From NCBI GenBank assembly GCA_036924085.1, contig JAVGWX010000003.1, positions 116,867,264-116,931,263 of the forward strand: DNA of 64,000 nucleotides, read 5' to 3'. Of the stretch, positions 35,096-47,814 are shown in pieces (positions within the stretch are counted from its first letter, which is position 1; every line of letters begins with the position of its first letter). The translations under genes and the position numbers were made by a program. The stretch comes from Ariolimax columbianus. Lineage: Eukaryota > Mollusca > Gastropoda > Stylommatophora > Arionidae. The notes under the pieces were generated by a model. That model saw only the letters and a list, made by a program, of their open reading frames with translations. It had not been told where the DNA came from and made no database searches.

Positions 35096-37160
35096 CTCCA
35101 ATGTGTTCGTCTAAATCTACTAACATTACGAACTCACTTCGTGTCCTCTACAAATTTAACAACTATTGATACTGTAATATTTGTTTATACTATCTTTTCT
35201 CGTTATCTGCGGCCATCCCACATTAGCAGCTGCAGCCTTTAGCCGACTTCTTCAGATGGAGAAATGTAATCAGACGGTGCTGCAATAAATTGCGTGATCC
35301 GTTGCCATGCTGACGTGGGGATGCTCTAGACAACAGGAAGACCCTTCGACGCCTTGGTGACCCGCCGCTCTGAATTCTTCATCTTGCCAGGATGTTTAGC
35401 GCCAGGATGTTTATATTTCTTCTGTTCTTATACTTTACAGCCAAAATAATCACATTTTAGTATTCTCAATTCAAAAATCCATTCACTTGGTGGCAAGTGC
35501 ATCTCATTGTAAGAAACATTCCGTTGCGTTTGTAGCTGAAATATAAACGGAACACTTTTTCCTTCTATTCATTTACGAAGTGATGTGTTTGTGTGAAGTT
35601 TCATGAATATTTACGTTTGTTAGCCTCATTTGCATATGGAGGCGGATGAGGAGCGCGTGACCGAATGTCTGCTGACAAGGAGTACAACGGATCGAATTCC
35701 TAGTATGGCATATGTTGTTTTTATGTTGGCGGTAAAATTAACAAAGTCAGCACACCACGAGGCGATAGCACTGACGAAACAGTCTGTAGTCCTCAGCTAA
35801 CAATACTAAACCTTTGACTATTCCAGCAAAAGGAATTAAGTCTCACTACATTTTAAAGAAAATTAGAAAAGGACGATACTTGTCTAAAAAAAACAATGGT
35901 ATGGCAATGATGAGCTTAGTTATCAAAGCGGCTGAAATGAGTTATTAAGAGCTCCGTTTCTGGATCCTAGGACAAAGACTGGTGAGATATAAATACTGGT
36001 CACTTCGTTGCAGCAAACATGTTGTTAAAGTCCACTGGGAAGGGGTGTGGATGTTCAGTCATACACTGCATTGAAACTGTGTATTTGCTTTATTAAAACA
36101 TTACATTATTAAAGGAGATCCAAGAATACAGATGTTTTCTGGAGTGGGTACTGTTTTGTATATTAATCTCTATATGTAAATATAATTCATATTTATTGCT
36201 AATTTACATTAAATTATTTACATGCCAAAGATATTGCGTTGACCGGAATTGAGCCATTGCAACCGTCAAGGTATGTCGCATGTAGACGAGTTATTAGGGT
36301 CGTGAATGGTGCTGGCAAACCTGAATATTGTAAATCAAATTGCAACAAACAATGTCAACGCAAGAGGACATCATGTGATTGGTTTAAACTTCTAGTCAGG
36401 AAACATGCATATATGACGATATTCTTCTTCATGAGCAAAGATGAGAAAAGGAAAAGAAAAACGTTTGAATTCGGAAGACATTTCGACACACTTGGTACTA
36501 AATACATTAGGCTATTCCCTGGCAAGTCCATGTACGCTAGACAAAAATGAATCTGATGATGATCTAACTTTTGATAATCAATAGAATGTAAGTTTCACAA
36601 CATCGTCAGGATGTGATTGAGTGGATATTATTCCGATTCTGGCATTTCAAATGTGAGTGCAGTCAGAATATTTGCAATAAACGAGAGGCAAACATCAACA
36701 TGGCATTGGGTTGTCATATCCGACCGAAGTCTTGTGTTACTGCCTCTTTCAAGACACTGTTCAGGTAAATATACTATCAATTGTGACAATCACAGTACTT
36801 ACTAATGTCAAGTTCTTTGATAAGTTAAGATCATGTATGCAGCTTATCTAGCCTAAGAAAAATAATAGTTTACTGACGTGATTAGATCACAAACAAGACA
36901 AGATATTGCCACTAGTCTTCAACTAATCTTTAACCTATAGGAAATATCAGGGAATTGTGGGCTCGTGCAAATTATTTTTCTATTATCTACAGGAGCACTT
37001 CACACTTCTTAAAGCAGCGAAATCCGTATCTACTCATGACTATTTGTAGAATATACATTTAGTCTGAAATACAGTGAAGCGTCGTTTCTGCATTGCAACA
37101 TTTATTGAGTCTGTGGTTTTTCTATGTAATTAGTAGGTGTACGTAGGTAGACCTGATCTT
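35096..37160. other. Unassigned sequence
   Basis: No gene is recognised. The 103-aa plus frame at 36239-36550 is cysteine-containing and lysine-rich (YCKSNCNKQCQRKRTSCDWF) but matches no domain I know. It starts with ATG and lacks visible splice context. I leave it as a possible exon or transposon piece. Confidence 0.35.
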
Positions 37161-37169
37161 AACGTAAAG

Positions 37170-37720
37170 TTGGATCATAGTCAGTATGTTGTTCTTGATC
37201 CTCACGGGAAGATGAGTCTTGTTTTGTTCTTGATCCACACGGGAAGATGAGTCTTGTGTTGGTCTTGATCCACACGGGAAGATGAGTCTTGTGTTGTTCT
37301 TGATCCACACGGGAAGATGAGTCTTGTATTGTTCTTGATCCACACGGGACGATGAGTCTTGTGTTGTTCTTGATCCTCACAGGAAGATGGGCCTTGTGTT
37401 GTTCTTGATCCTTACAGGAAGATCAGCCTTGTGTTGTTCTTGATCCACACGGGAAGATGGGCCTTGTGTTGTTCTTGATCCACACAGGAAGATGAGCCAT
37501 GGTCAGTATGTTGTTCTTGATCCTCATGGGAAGATGAGTCATGGTCAGTATGTTGTTCTTGATCCTCATGGGAAGATGAGTCATGGTCAGTATGTTGTTC
37601 TTGATCCTCACGGGAGATTGGATCATGGTCAGTATGTTGTTCTTGATCCCCACGTAAAGTTGGAACATGCTCAGTATGTTGTTCTTGATTCCCACGTAAA
37701 GTTGCAACATGGTCAGTATG
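37170..37720. repeat. 36/42-bp minisatellite array
   Basis: The left half has 36-bp units (TTGTTCTTGATCCACACGGG plus AAGATGAGTCTTGTGT). The right half has 42-bp units in which CATGGTCAGTATG extends the join. About 14 units in all. Open frames on both strands are the repeat read through. Confidence 0.92.
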
Positions 37721-37729
37721 TGTATTGAA

Positions 37730-39000
37730 TCTTGAACATGATTGCAAAAAACTATGGAGATTAGTAATTCTTGTCTAACCAGACCATCAATTTGAATGAG
37801 GATAGTAACACCCTCAGAGAGAAACAAGGTACATACATGTTTTCTGGAAGATATAGGGCAGTAAGCAACGTGAATATTACCACAGATTTGCTCGACAGGC
37901 AAAAACCATCTGAATTCAATTCCGTATGTTGCGTAAATAAATAGGGCACCTTTTCTAACAATCAGCACATTTCAATCATAGAAGTTAACACGATTGCCAG
38001 AAGCTGATTGACAACTTACCAGAAGGGATAAAAAAAAAGTCCGGAATGAACATACTCTATCTGCAAACTGTACAACTGTACAAGAGGATCTAACTTATAG
38101 CATGCCCTCTAGAAAGCATAGTAGGGATAGAGTGTATTGTGACAAAAAAACCTGAGACGGATAATCAAGTCCTCAACAGAAACATATATGGAGTATTTGA
38201 CAGCTCACGGCGACAGGGAAGATGAACAATATATATTAAAGTGGTGATATAAGCTACACCTACAATTGTTACATGCATGACAGTTTATTTAATTCCTTAC
38301 TGTCTTCTTGATCATATTTTACAGACATATCGTGTCACATTTTGCACTCTCTTGTCACTCAGCTTATTAAGAGTACATTAACAGTTCAGATAACAGTCGT
38401 TGACTGTAATTACAGTTATAATCACGTGTCTCGTTCTCTACCTTTTTTTTTTTTTTTTTTGCTTAAATGTTTGCCTCACTAGTTTCTACGGGCGGAGGCG
38501 CGCCATTTTCCACCCCAGACCGTAGTCAATTGGGCGATATCAGGACGCATAAACCAGTGCTTGGATGCATGTGTGCATCTGTATGTACCTATGCTAGGTT
38601 TGTGCGCCCTCAGAAGCTAGCCCAACCAAAGTGCAATGGAAGGGCTTTACCACGAGGGCGCGTGTGAAAGTTGTGCAAGGGTGTGACTGTAGGACAGAGT
38701 CAAATGAAACAGAGTGAGGTAAGAGGAGAGAAGGGGAAGAGTGGCCCCCAGGGTGAGAGCTCATCCAAAGGGAATCTCGTTCTCTACCAACCAATAATAT
38801 TGATCAAAGGCTTCTGTTACGTATACTGGCAAAGGCGATGATATTTCTTGACAACTTCCGGTTGGGCTTTTTAACAAAGACGTGATGATGTGGTGTTTAT
38901 GTGATGTAAGTCTGTTCTTTATGTTCCATTGCTACTTTCTTCTTCTCACAGTAACATTGGTGTACTTTGCATTGTTATTTTACGTAAATATTGGCTTGAT
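37730..39000. other. Unassigned sequence with a T run and a GC-richer patch
   Basis: A T18-type run ends near 38460. The patch 38470-38790 is GC-richer than its surroundings and may be an old repeat. No gene is recognised. Confidence 0.4.
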
Positions 39001-39007
39001 AGTATAG

Positions 39008-39437
39008 GACACACACACACATACACACCACACACACCACACACACACCACATACACACACACTACACACATACACACACCACACACAGGAACGCAAGCG
39101 CGCGAATGCACGTACACACACCCACAAACACACACACACACACACAAATACACACACACGCGTGCACGCACGCAAGCACGTAAACCTACCCGCACACGCA
39201 CATACAGACACGCACACGCACGAGCACGCACACACGCACATACACACACACGTACATACACACACACGTACATACACACAAACACATGAACATATACACA
39301 CACACATACACACACGCACACACACGCACATACAGACATAAACACATACATACAAACATACATACACACATACATACACACATAAACATACACACATAGA
39401 CCAACACACACATACATACACATACATACATATATAC

Positions 39438-39483
<46 letters not shown>

Positions 39484-39605
39484 TATATATATATACACAT
39501 ACATACACATACATACACATACATGCATTACAGACATATGCACATACACACATACATGTATACATATTCATACATACACATATATTCATACATACACTCA
39601 TACAT

Positions 39606-39651
<46 letters not shown>

Positions 39652-39738
39652 GCATACATATATATATACATACACACATATATGCACACTCATATACACA
39701 CATGCAGCTATATATATATATATATATATGTATATATT

Positions 39739-39776
<38 letters not shown>

Positions 39777-39905
39777 TATACATGTATGTGTGTGTACATG
39801 CATATATATATATATATATATATAAATGTTTCCATGAATGTATCATGTATGTGTAAATGTGTATATACGCTTGTATGTATGTATGTGTGTGTGTTTGTAT
39901 TTAAA
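39008..39905. repeat. Long compound microsatellite (CA, CATA, TA)
   Basis: Nearly 900 bp of CA-rich, then CATA-rich, then TA-rich repeats with some GT on the right edge. All the long cysteine/valine/tyrosine-rich and histidine/threonine-rich open frames on both strands here come from it and are not genes. Confidence 0.97.
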
Positions 39906-41575
39906 GTACGCATACTTTTCTATCTCCCTTGTTTGTGTACGCAGCGAGGCAAGCTGCAGATTTCTGTTATTGCCAAACATGTAATCTGTTGACGTAAAGA
40001 CGTGTGTGATGTATGTAAATCACGTATATATATCCGTCAACTGTTTTTCATTCGATTCGAAACCAGATTTTTTTAAATAGGCAGGCAGAGGTATTTAATC
40101 GGGTTCCATTCTCAAGAGAAGTCAGCCATTTATGTTTCCGTCTTGTTATGTTTACAGCGCAGGAACCAATAATGTGATCATTTGTCATTCTTTCCGTTCT
40201 GCTGACATTGATTACTTATCTACAAAAACTGCTCTGTCCGTTATGTCATTTTTCTCTCCAGTATCTTTGAAACAGAGTAAGTGTGGCACTAGTAAGAGAG
40301 CTGATAAAATTGTATGTTGTTAAGTTAAGCCCCTAAATTAACGTTTCTCTCCTTACGTAGAGGTGATTGTTTAGAAGTCACTATTAGGGAATGTTGATAT
40401 AGAGATCAATGTTCCCGATGGGGTAATATAATGATATGGCGATTACGGAAGTACTACTACAAGTACCTTTTCTTCAACACTTGTGTAAGTCTCCATTATT
40501 TCTTATGTTTTTTCGTTGAAATTACTTTGTTTAACTATATGATTACTTTTACTTTGAACTTTCGTGTTTGAAATGCATTACTGTAACTCGGAATTAAAAA
40601 CAAATCCTTCCTTGTGTGCAGCACGCTTCAGGATGCAAAATGGCTTATATGATTATGTCTGCGCATGTATATTGTCCTTTTAGCGATTTCTACCGAGGAA
40701 ATCTCAGCAATGTTTTCCAACGATAACAAACGTCTCACTTGATAATTATTTCCAAAACGTTTGAATTATTCTGTGCTCATTCACGGATGACTTTTGTGTT
40801 CATTTTGATTTTGTTATTCTTTAGTTGTGCATTATTTTCCTTGGCAGGCACGAACTCGATAATTATGTCTTATATACCAATTATTGTTTCTTTCATTTTT
40901 ATCATTTAATAATGTTCTGTTGAACTCATTAGCCTTTTATTGTTTAAACCAGGGATTCTTAAACTTAATTTTTACACCTGCCGGCCTTCCCTAAATAAAT
41001 CAGTTAAAATGGTCCTACACACATTAGTTAAGATGAAAATATGTCTTTTATTACTAATTGGTAAAATTACATATATATATATATACATGTTTATATATAA
41101 TAGTATCATTGCACTGTATATATTCCCATTGACATCGTCTGTCGTGATAATTATATGGCTGAGCAATAACAACATCTTGCTCGTCCGTCACAACGCTAGT
41201 GCTATTTAAATAAATATTTCACCATATAATTATTATACAAATGCATTTAGCAATATGAAGTTGGATATTTTTGCTATAACTATCTGGTACTGCTATCTGT
41301 TTGTAATGGCATACGTTTGAAGAGCTCTCTTAGACAGTACTCAGCATGTGTCCGATGAATTTCTAGTCCGTCTTCTCGATGATTAAAACATTGAAAGTCA
41401 AGATTCTCACAGACGGGCCACAGCTAATGGGAGAAAAATCAAAAGAGGCTTATGAGACAAAATCTGAAAGAACTGATTTGAAGTTACATACATTGTATAT
41501 TTTAACGGGAGTAATCGAGCAGCAGCAAAAAGAACTGACTGTTGGTCAATGGGGATAGAAGACAAGCGTCCGGTT
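39906..41575. other. Unassigned AT-rich sequence
   Basis: No gene is recognised. The open frames (for example 40940-41209) overlap a short TA run at 41069-41085 and show no domain. Confidence 0.4.
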
Positions 41576-41579
41576 AGAC

Positions 41580-42015
41580 AATACATAAAGACTATGTTAG
41601 TCATGGTCAGACAGAACATACTGATTAGACTATGCTAGTCATGGTCAGACAAAACATACTGATTAGGCTATGTTAGTCATGGTCAGACAAAATATACTGA
41701 TTAGACTACATTAGTCATGGTGAGACAAAACATACTGATTAGGCTATGCTAGTCATGGTCAGACAAAATATACTGATTAGACTACGTTAGTCATGGTGAG
41801 ACAAAACATACTGATTAGGCTACGTTAGTCATGGTGAGACAAAACATACTGATTAGGCTATGTTAGTCATGGTCAGACAAAATATACTGATTAGACTACG
41901 TTAGTCATGGTGAGACAAAACATACTGATTAGGCTATGTTAGTCATGGTGAGACAAAACATACTGATTAGACTATGTTAGTCATGGTTAGCCAAAACATA
42001 CTGATTATACTATGT
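41580..42015. repeat. 38-bp minisatellite array
   Basis: About 11 copies of a 38-bp unit (TAGTCATGGTCAGACAAAAC plus ATACTGATTAGGCTATGT). It directly abuts a minus-strand copy of repeat family X at 42020, whose complement contains the related string ATACTGATCAGACATCTTAG. Confidence 0.92.
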
Positions 42016-42019
42016 TACT

Positions 42020-42240
42020 GATTAAGACATCTCACTTACAAACAGTACTAGAAACAGGCTGCTTCACGGGAGTCTGGTTACCAAGATAGGTATCGGCACT
42101 GAGATCCTCAAAATAGTGGACTCACTGAGGAGCATCGCATTGCACTATTGCCAATAGAATCCGGGTCCACCTTCACAAGTACGCCTTGGGATACGAGGAG
42201 AACCGCTGTAACCTACCACCAAAGAAAGTCGCAAAGAGTA
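42020..42240 (-). mobile_element. Dispersed repeat family X, copy 4
   Basis: Complement carries the blocks TCCAAGGCG-like GGGATACGAG, a GGACCCGGATTC variant and a CTAGTACTGTTTG end that line up with family X. It is more diverged than the other copies, with CCACCTTCACAAGTACGCC at 42169 as the clearest match to the GTGGACC region. Confidence 0.55.
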
Positions 42241-42384
42241 CCTAAGATACGAATGACATTATCAACAACAACATGGAAGTCGATAAATCTATCTATTTGC
42301 TTGCCAGTATCAGTATTTACCATCACATTAAAGGTAAAAGAATTTAGAATTCACTGCCAATTTTTCAATGTCCTCTGAGCAGGG

Positions 42385-42590
42385 TAATTAAAGGTAAAGG
42401 CAGTTCCATAGCAAACACTGCTGTTGGACAAAAAGTGTCAACGATTTCAATGCACAAGGCCATATCTGGATTATGAAGTGGCGAGGCCAATTCCCCTACT
42501 CACTTGCCTTTACTTCCCTAATATAAAATACAGGTGCTCATTTACAGCTGGGTCGACAGGATCGTGCTGGTAGCGAGGGTTGAACTATAT
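42385..42590 (+). mobile_element. Dispersed repeat family Y, copy 2
   Basis: Order of blocks as at 12986: TAAAGGTAAAGGCAGTTCC, TCAACGATTTCAATGCA, GTGGCGAGGCCAATTCCCC, CACTTGCCTTTACTTCCC, and TTTACAGCTGGGTCGACAGG. No ORF. Confidence 0.6.
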
Positions 42591-43257
42591 TTTTGCCGAA
42601 AAAAACAAGTGATCTACAACTGCGCAATTAGACTATCCAAAGTAATTATCAATATTGGAATGGAATTTTTCAGATGCAAATACCTCTCAACTTTAGCGGT
42701 TCATTCAATCATGGACAACCTTGGAACTAATAGTTTCTAGAGAAAAGATTTTCCAAGATAAACATTTTCTATAATTGACCTTCATCAAGCGTCTCTTTTG
42801 AAGATCAATTTTTTTGGTACGCAATAATTCTATAAGTTAAGCCCAGAAGCAGTCTATCTGATCTTTGACATAATATGTCAGGTCATCCAATTGCAAGAAT
42901 ATAGATAACTGAATACAGCCACCAACGCCGAAAAAACTGTGCGTCAAAGTCTTCAGAGTTTCTTTTAAGAATCTAGAAAAATAATGTGAGCTGTCTGACA
43001 TCTCAGTTCAGTCGCATGTATGTCTACTTGTTTACGTCAACACATCCTACTGCGGTGTGATGTAGCACAGCATAACATGATCCTCTTCAAGTGTTAGTCC
43101 ACGTTAATAAATAGTACTTGGAGCAAAGCTCAAGTCCTAGCGGAATTTAATGACTGATCTGTGGGATTGATAATTGATATAAATCTTGAACGTAGCTTTT
43201 TAGATGCCAGTCCATGGCTATTATACATTAATAAAAAGACTACTGTAATTAGTTTAT
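42591..43257. other. Unassigned sequence
   Basis: No gene or repeat is recognised. Confidence 0.4.
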
Positions 43258-43371
43258 GACAAGTGGAGTAAAGGGACAAATGAATCCATTTGTTCAGGGA
43301 CTATATAAGATGAAGACAATTGGAGTAAAAGGACAAATGAATCCATTTGTCCGCGGACTATATAAGAAGTA
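43258..43371. repeat. 57-bp tandem duplication
   Basis: Two units beginning GACAAnTGGAGTAAA, each containing the near-palindrome CAAATGAATCCATTTG and ending in GACTATATAAGA. Confidence 0.85.
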
Positions 43372-43534
43372 GGTAAAGCAGCATCAAAGTGTCACAGTAA
43401 AATGTTTCTCCTGGAATAGAAAGTCCACTATCAGTGCGTATCCTGTATCTTAATTTTATCTTAAAGTCCAGTCCATATTATTTTTTTTTAAACTCCTCAA
43501 TTAGCTGTAGACATCAGTACAGAGAGGTTCGTTT

Positions 43535-44062
43535 TCTTCTTGTGTCCTACTTATCTTGCCAAACGGCGTCACAGAGAGGTAGGATGTCGTGCTCTTGCCA
43601 TACGGCGTCACAGAGAGGTAGGATGTCTTGCTCTTGTCATTCGGTGTCACAGAGAGGTAGAATGTCTTGCTCTTGTCATTCGGTGTCACAGAGAGGTAGA
43701 ATGTCTTGGTCTTGTCATTCGGCGTCACAGAGAGCTAGGATGTTGTACTCCACTTGCCATACGGCGTCACAGAGAGCTGGGATGTCCTGCTCTTGCCATA
43801 CGGCGTCACAGAGAGCTGTGATGTCCTGCTCTTGCCATACGGCGTCACAGAGAGGTAGCATGTCCTGCTCTTGCCATTCAGCGTCACAGAGAGGTGGGAT
43901 GTCCTGCTCTTGTCATTCGGCGTCACAGAGAGGTATGATTTCCTGCTCTTGTCATTCGGCGTCACAGAGAGGTGGGATGTCCTGCTCTTGCCATTCGGCG
44001 TCACAGAGAGGTAGGATGTCCTGCTCTTGCCATACGGCGTCACAGAGAGGTAGGATGCGTAG
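43535..44062. repeat. 39-bp minisatellite array
   Basis: About 13 copies of a 39-bp unit (CGGCGTCACAGAGAGGTAGG plus ATGTCCTGCTCTTGCCATA). The 224-aa open frame 43434-44108 is this unit read as a 13-residue period (ASQRGRMSCSCHT) and is not a real protein by my reading. Confidence 0.93.
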
Positions 44063-44099
44063 ATCTTATTTATCGCCAAGTGGGAGGCTTGTAGTGTCG

Positions 44100-44935
44100 G
44101 TTGTGTAACTTTCTGAGTGTTTCAGAGACACCATCGATCCATCGACGTCGTGGTCTGCCTCTTGCTCGTGGACCGGAGACCTGCATATGATATGGTCTTG
44201 ATGCAGGCTGGTAATAATGCATTCTGGCTAAATGACTAAATCACTTGATTCGTTGGAACTCAAAGTAGGCACTTATTGTATTTGTCCCCATTGTCTGTCT
44301 CACCGTGGTTTTGTGGATTCGGTCATGGATTGTCTTTATGGTATCACTTTTCACACAGCCCATTTCACAGCTCTCGATTTTACTCTTATGGGTTGCTAGT
44401 AAAGACCAAGATTGATATTGGTAACATATTGTAGGAATAAATAGTGTATCTATCAGCCTTTTCTTAGTTGAAAGAAGCAGTCTAGGCTGTTTCAAAATTG
44501 CTGCAATTTGATAGTGGACACTGTATGCCTTCTGAATTATATGAACAATCTCCCTGTCCACTATGTCGTCATCAGTGAACATACTTCCTAGGTATTTGAA
44601 CTCCCGTACTTCCTTGATACTAATGTCACTGATATGGAGACTTCTCTGCAATTGTTCCCGTGAAATCAAGACAGTCTGTGTCTTGCCTGTAATGATCTTC
44701 ATGTTATATTCGTTACAACCGAAATGGAGATAGTTTAGGTAGTGCTGTGTGTCTTCTCCATTTTGCTAAAAGCTGACCTAATTATCAGCAAACAACATTT
44801 CATTGATGGACTCTTAATGAGGGTTAGCCAACTGTGTAATATTATCCATGTAAATTTTGAACAAAAGTGGAGAAAAATACATTTCTGTCGTACACCACTC
44901 AGCACTGGAAACTAATTTCTCAAAAGAGGTTCACA
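44100..44935 (-). mobile_element. LINE reverse transcriptase relic (RTE-like)
   Basis: From high to low coordinate the complement reads VLSGVRQKCIF (motif B region, 44910), ESINEMLFADN (motif C with the second aspartate lost, 44790), and HFGCNEYNMKI. It then enters a clean 153-aa frame, 44702-44241, with VREFKYLGSMFTDDD, a thumb block (LLLSTKKRLIDTLFIPTICYQ) and KIESCEMGCV. A GRPRRR-like end lies near 44150. The active-site change and stops show it is dead. It differs from the neighbour at 45060. Confidence 0.8.
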
Positions 44936-45059
44936 AGTAAAAAAATACACGACTTTCAAGAAACAATGAAACTTTTGATCAGCCACTGTAGTCAGTTAGC
45001 GCTGTGAATGTGTAAAGCCATTGAATGCATACTAGTCTAGTGAAGAAGACGTTATATTA

Positions 45060-46340
45060 TATTGTCGAGATGTAGGTGACTGTATAAACGACAGTGGCAC
45101 CTCTCTGAGCATAGATAATTGTCCACATCATGTCAGCGTCCACGGCCATTTGCAACACTTTATGCCTCTCTCCAGGTCTAGCCATTTAATTGGAGTTCCT
45201 CCGCATATTCTCTTATTCATGCATTTTTACGTCTCCATCTATTTCTGTTTTCCTTCGTATTCCATGTGAGAGCCTGTCTGGCTATGTTGAACTGTGCCTT
45301 CCTCACTTTCTGTCATATGCAGCCCCATTTTCTTCTCTCAAGTTGTTATTTCAGTGGCTGTTGCTGTCCCTTTTCCTTTCATTCCTCATCGTGCTCTGCC
45401 ACTTGTTTGCCAATTATTCTCTAAAGGCATCTGTTAACGACGGACTGGAACCTTTGTTGTATGATCTTGATTGTTATCTATGTTTCCGCTCTGTACAATA
45501 GCACAAATTTTGCTCTCGTTTTGAATATGCTAACTTGTGTGCCAATCTTGATTTCTTTGGTTCTCCATATTTTGTTTAGTGTTAGGAGTGTCATTCATGC
45601 CTCTCCAATACAGCTCTTTACATCTTCATCTGTGCCCCTTAACGTGTCAATTGTGCTGCTCAAATAAGTGAAGCATCCACCTCTTGTAACAGCTCTCATT
45701 TCCGCATGATTGGTTCTTTGTTGATCGGGTTCATTTTGAGAATTATTGTTTTCTTCAAATTTATATTCTTTCCCATATTGGTGGATTGTTCTTTCACCCT
45801 AACGACTTTCTCTTGCATTTGGCTGGGACTGTGGAACACAAGTACTCAGATCATCTGCGTTGTCCAAGTCTTCCACTTGGGACCCTAGTGTCCACTGAAT
45901 GCCAGTTCTATTTCCATCTGTTTATGTCTTCATTATACAACCTATTGCCAAAAAGACCAGAAATGGTCAGAGAATGCATTCCCAAACTTGTCAGCCCTGT
46001 TTGCACCCCGAAACTGTCAGTCAGTGCTCCTCTGTATATCACTATAATAACCGAACCCGCCTGTATAGTCTGCATGAGAGCCATATACTTATCTGATATC
46101 CAATAGTGTCTCAACAGTTGCCAAACAATGTTTTGATTCACACTATCGAATGCTTTTTCGTAGTCTATATAATTTGCGTATATGGATGATTTTAATTCAA
46201 AAGTCGTTTCCACTATGGTGGGATGCGTATCTTTATGATTTATGCATGATTTTCTATTGCAGAATTCTGTCCGTTCATCATTTAATCTAAGAATATCCTT
46301 TTGACTGTCTTGCCGGGCACAGACAAAAATGTAATACCTT
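45060..46340 (-). mobile_element. LINE reverse transcriptase relic, second family
   Basis: 46213-45908 carries RT motif A (YANYIDYEKAFDSVNQNIVW) and GALTDSFGVQTG. Lower down, in other frames, are GCFTYLSSTIDTLRGTDEDV, LLTLNKIWRTKEIKIGT and FVLLYRAET (RT thumb). The C-terminus at about 45180-45080 reads TWRERHKVLQMAVDAD with AQRGATVV after it, a usual end of this family. The endonuclease is missing. A related C-terminal piece lies at 61285-61525 on the plus strand. Confidence 0.8.
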
Positions 46341-46512
46341 TATAATTGTTGCAATGTCACAGATCTCCCTTCTTGGACATATCTATTCGATATCTTTCTT
46401 TTCATTCTCTTGACACTCTTTTTCCATATCTTTTTTCGTCGATAAAACGTGTATTGGACATTATCCTGCACATCCGTTTTCAAATCAACAGTACCTACAA
46501 TGCGGCTGAAAT

Positions 46513-47175
46513 GTGATCACTAACATAAGAGATGGACTCCAAACTCAGAATAGACCAAGCCTCCTCGAGAGACGTATGGTCGGTCTATCCCTTTTTAGCC
46601 AGTACACAAAAGATCAACACAACTCTGACATACGTCGATTATCCCTGGCGGAAGATGCAATTACTTCTGCAGTAAAGGTCAATCACTGTTGTGTCGGCCA
46701 CTTACTGCGAAGAACGGACGATCGATGGAGCACAGTGACAACAATATGATACCTTTAAAAATGGAAGTGAACTCGAGGAAGACCCCCCCCCCCCCCCCTT
46801 TCTCTTGGATTCTGCAACAATATTCCGGGGGCCAGTATCAACTGGTCCACCACCGGGGACGGCGTGGACTAGTGGTTAAGTGACACGGCTCACAACACAA
46901 AAGGTGCTGATCGAAGGATCGAGCGATCCCCTCGGAAGCAAAGCCTTAGAAAATGCAGGAGAAAGCAAACCCTTACATAAAATGCGTGCCGAAGTCGAAT
47001 GCACTGCGCCGACAGGCGCAAAATAAAAACCACAGTGCAACGCACACCGTCTTGTAAATTATTCAAATAAGGCGAAAGTGAAGAAAAATAATGTTAATAT
47101 AATTTTGTTTTACATGGTCTCCCGTGGCCCACGACAGAGACCGTTGAAAGAGAAGTTGGGACCCGCAACAATGTA
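46513..47175 (+). mobile_element. RTE-like LINE C-terminal relic, split by a SINE
   Basis: The left part reads RPSLLERRMVGLSLFSQYTK, DAITSAVKVNHCCVGHLLRR and DDRWSTVTTI, matching the end of the element at 14146-16680 (HMLRRNDYRWSTPTSIWYPW). The right part, 47110-47170, continues the same element (CCCGTGGCCCACGACAGAG and AAGTTGGGACCCGCAAC versus CTGTGGCCCAAGACAGGG and AAATTGGGACCCACAAC at 16600-16645). A SINE separates the parts. A C16 run is at 46783-46798. Confidence 0.8.
46853..47095 (+). mobile_element. tRNA-derived SINE, copy 2
   Basis: Same family as 32399-32655: GGACTAGTGGTTAAGTGACA (A box), a B-box region rearranged by a small indel (GATCGAAGGATCGAGCG), then AAAATGCAGGAGAAAGC, GTGCCGAAGTCGAATGCACT and ACAGGCGCAAAATAAAAAC, with the AAATAAGGCGAAAGTGAAG tail. 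Confidence 0.85.
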
Positions 47176-47814
47176 ACCACCGCTGAGGGACGTGTTACCA
47201 AGTAGACCATTATATATGCATGTGAATATGTACACCAAAACTCTTTAACTCTGTGACTAGGATAGATCTTCTACAAATAACCATCAAGCATGTACTTGTA
47301 TATCGTATGCCAACTATTCCAACATTTTCGTTTATGGTCCAGCGTCTTTCTTGTTTGCTTCCACTTTACGTCTCCAATGGTATTAACGTCTGTCCCTACG
47401 TCCCATAGCCTTGAGTTCTAAAACAGATACTGCATAGGAATGGTCTAAGATCCCTTAATCACGGTACTTGCAAATCCGCCCAGAAAATTTACCCATCAGC
47501 CGAACGATAGAATAGGAAAGAAAGTCGATAACTATATACATATGTAATGACTCTGTGATCGCCACAGGTCATATAAAAAATACACCTACGTGTAATCATA
47601 TTGATCATTCTCGTTAGGTCTACTCTTGGTCTACCCTTTTACACAACAGACATACTTTAACTCACATGTTCCTGGCCACTTGAACCACTAATATGTCATT
47701 TTTCTTGATATTTGTAAATTACTTTCGATTGTTCTTCATCCCTGGCACCTTGTGGACGTATTCAGGTTTGGTTTTGCTTTTGTCCTGATGCGGTAACTGC
47801 CTATTTTTCACCTT
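47176..47814. other. Unassigned sequence
   Basis: No gene or repeat is recognised. Confidence 0.4.

Noticed and set aside
36239..36550. 103-aa lysine- and cysteine-containing frame as a host exon
   Set aside because: No domain, homologue or splice context that I can name; kept only as a note in the unassigned stretch.
38975..39992. Long cysteine/valine/tyrosine-rich and histidine/threonine-rich ORFs on both strands
   Set aside because: Direct product of CA, CATA and TA microsatellites.
43434..44108. 224-aa cysteine/serine-rich repeat protein
   Set aside because: It coincides exactly with the 39-bp minisatellite, and the opposite strand is open too.
45190..45888. Hydrophobic plus-strand ORFs suggesting membrane proteins (45190-45501, 45706-45888)
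   Set aside because: The opposite strand carries a recognisable LINE RT thumb and C-terminus; hydrophobicity is a reverse-frame effect.
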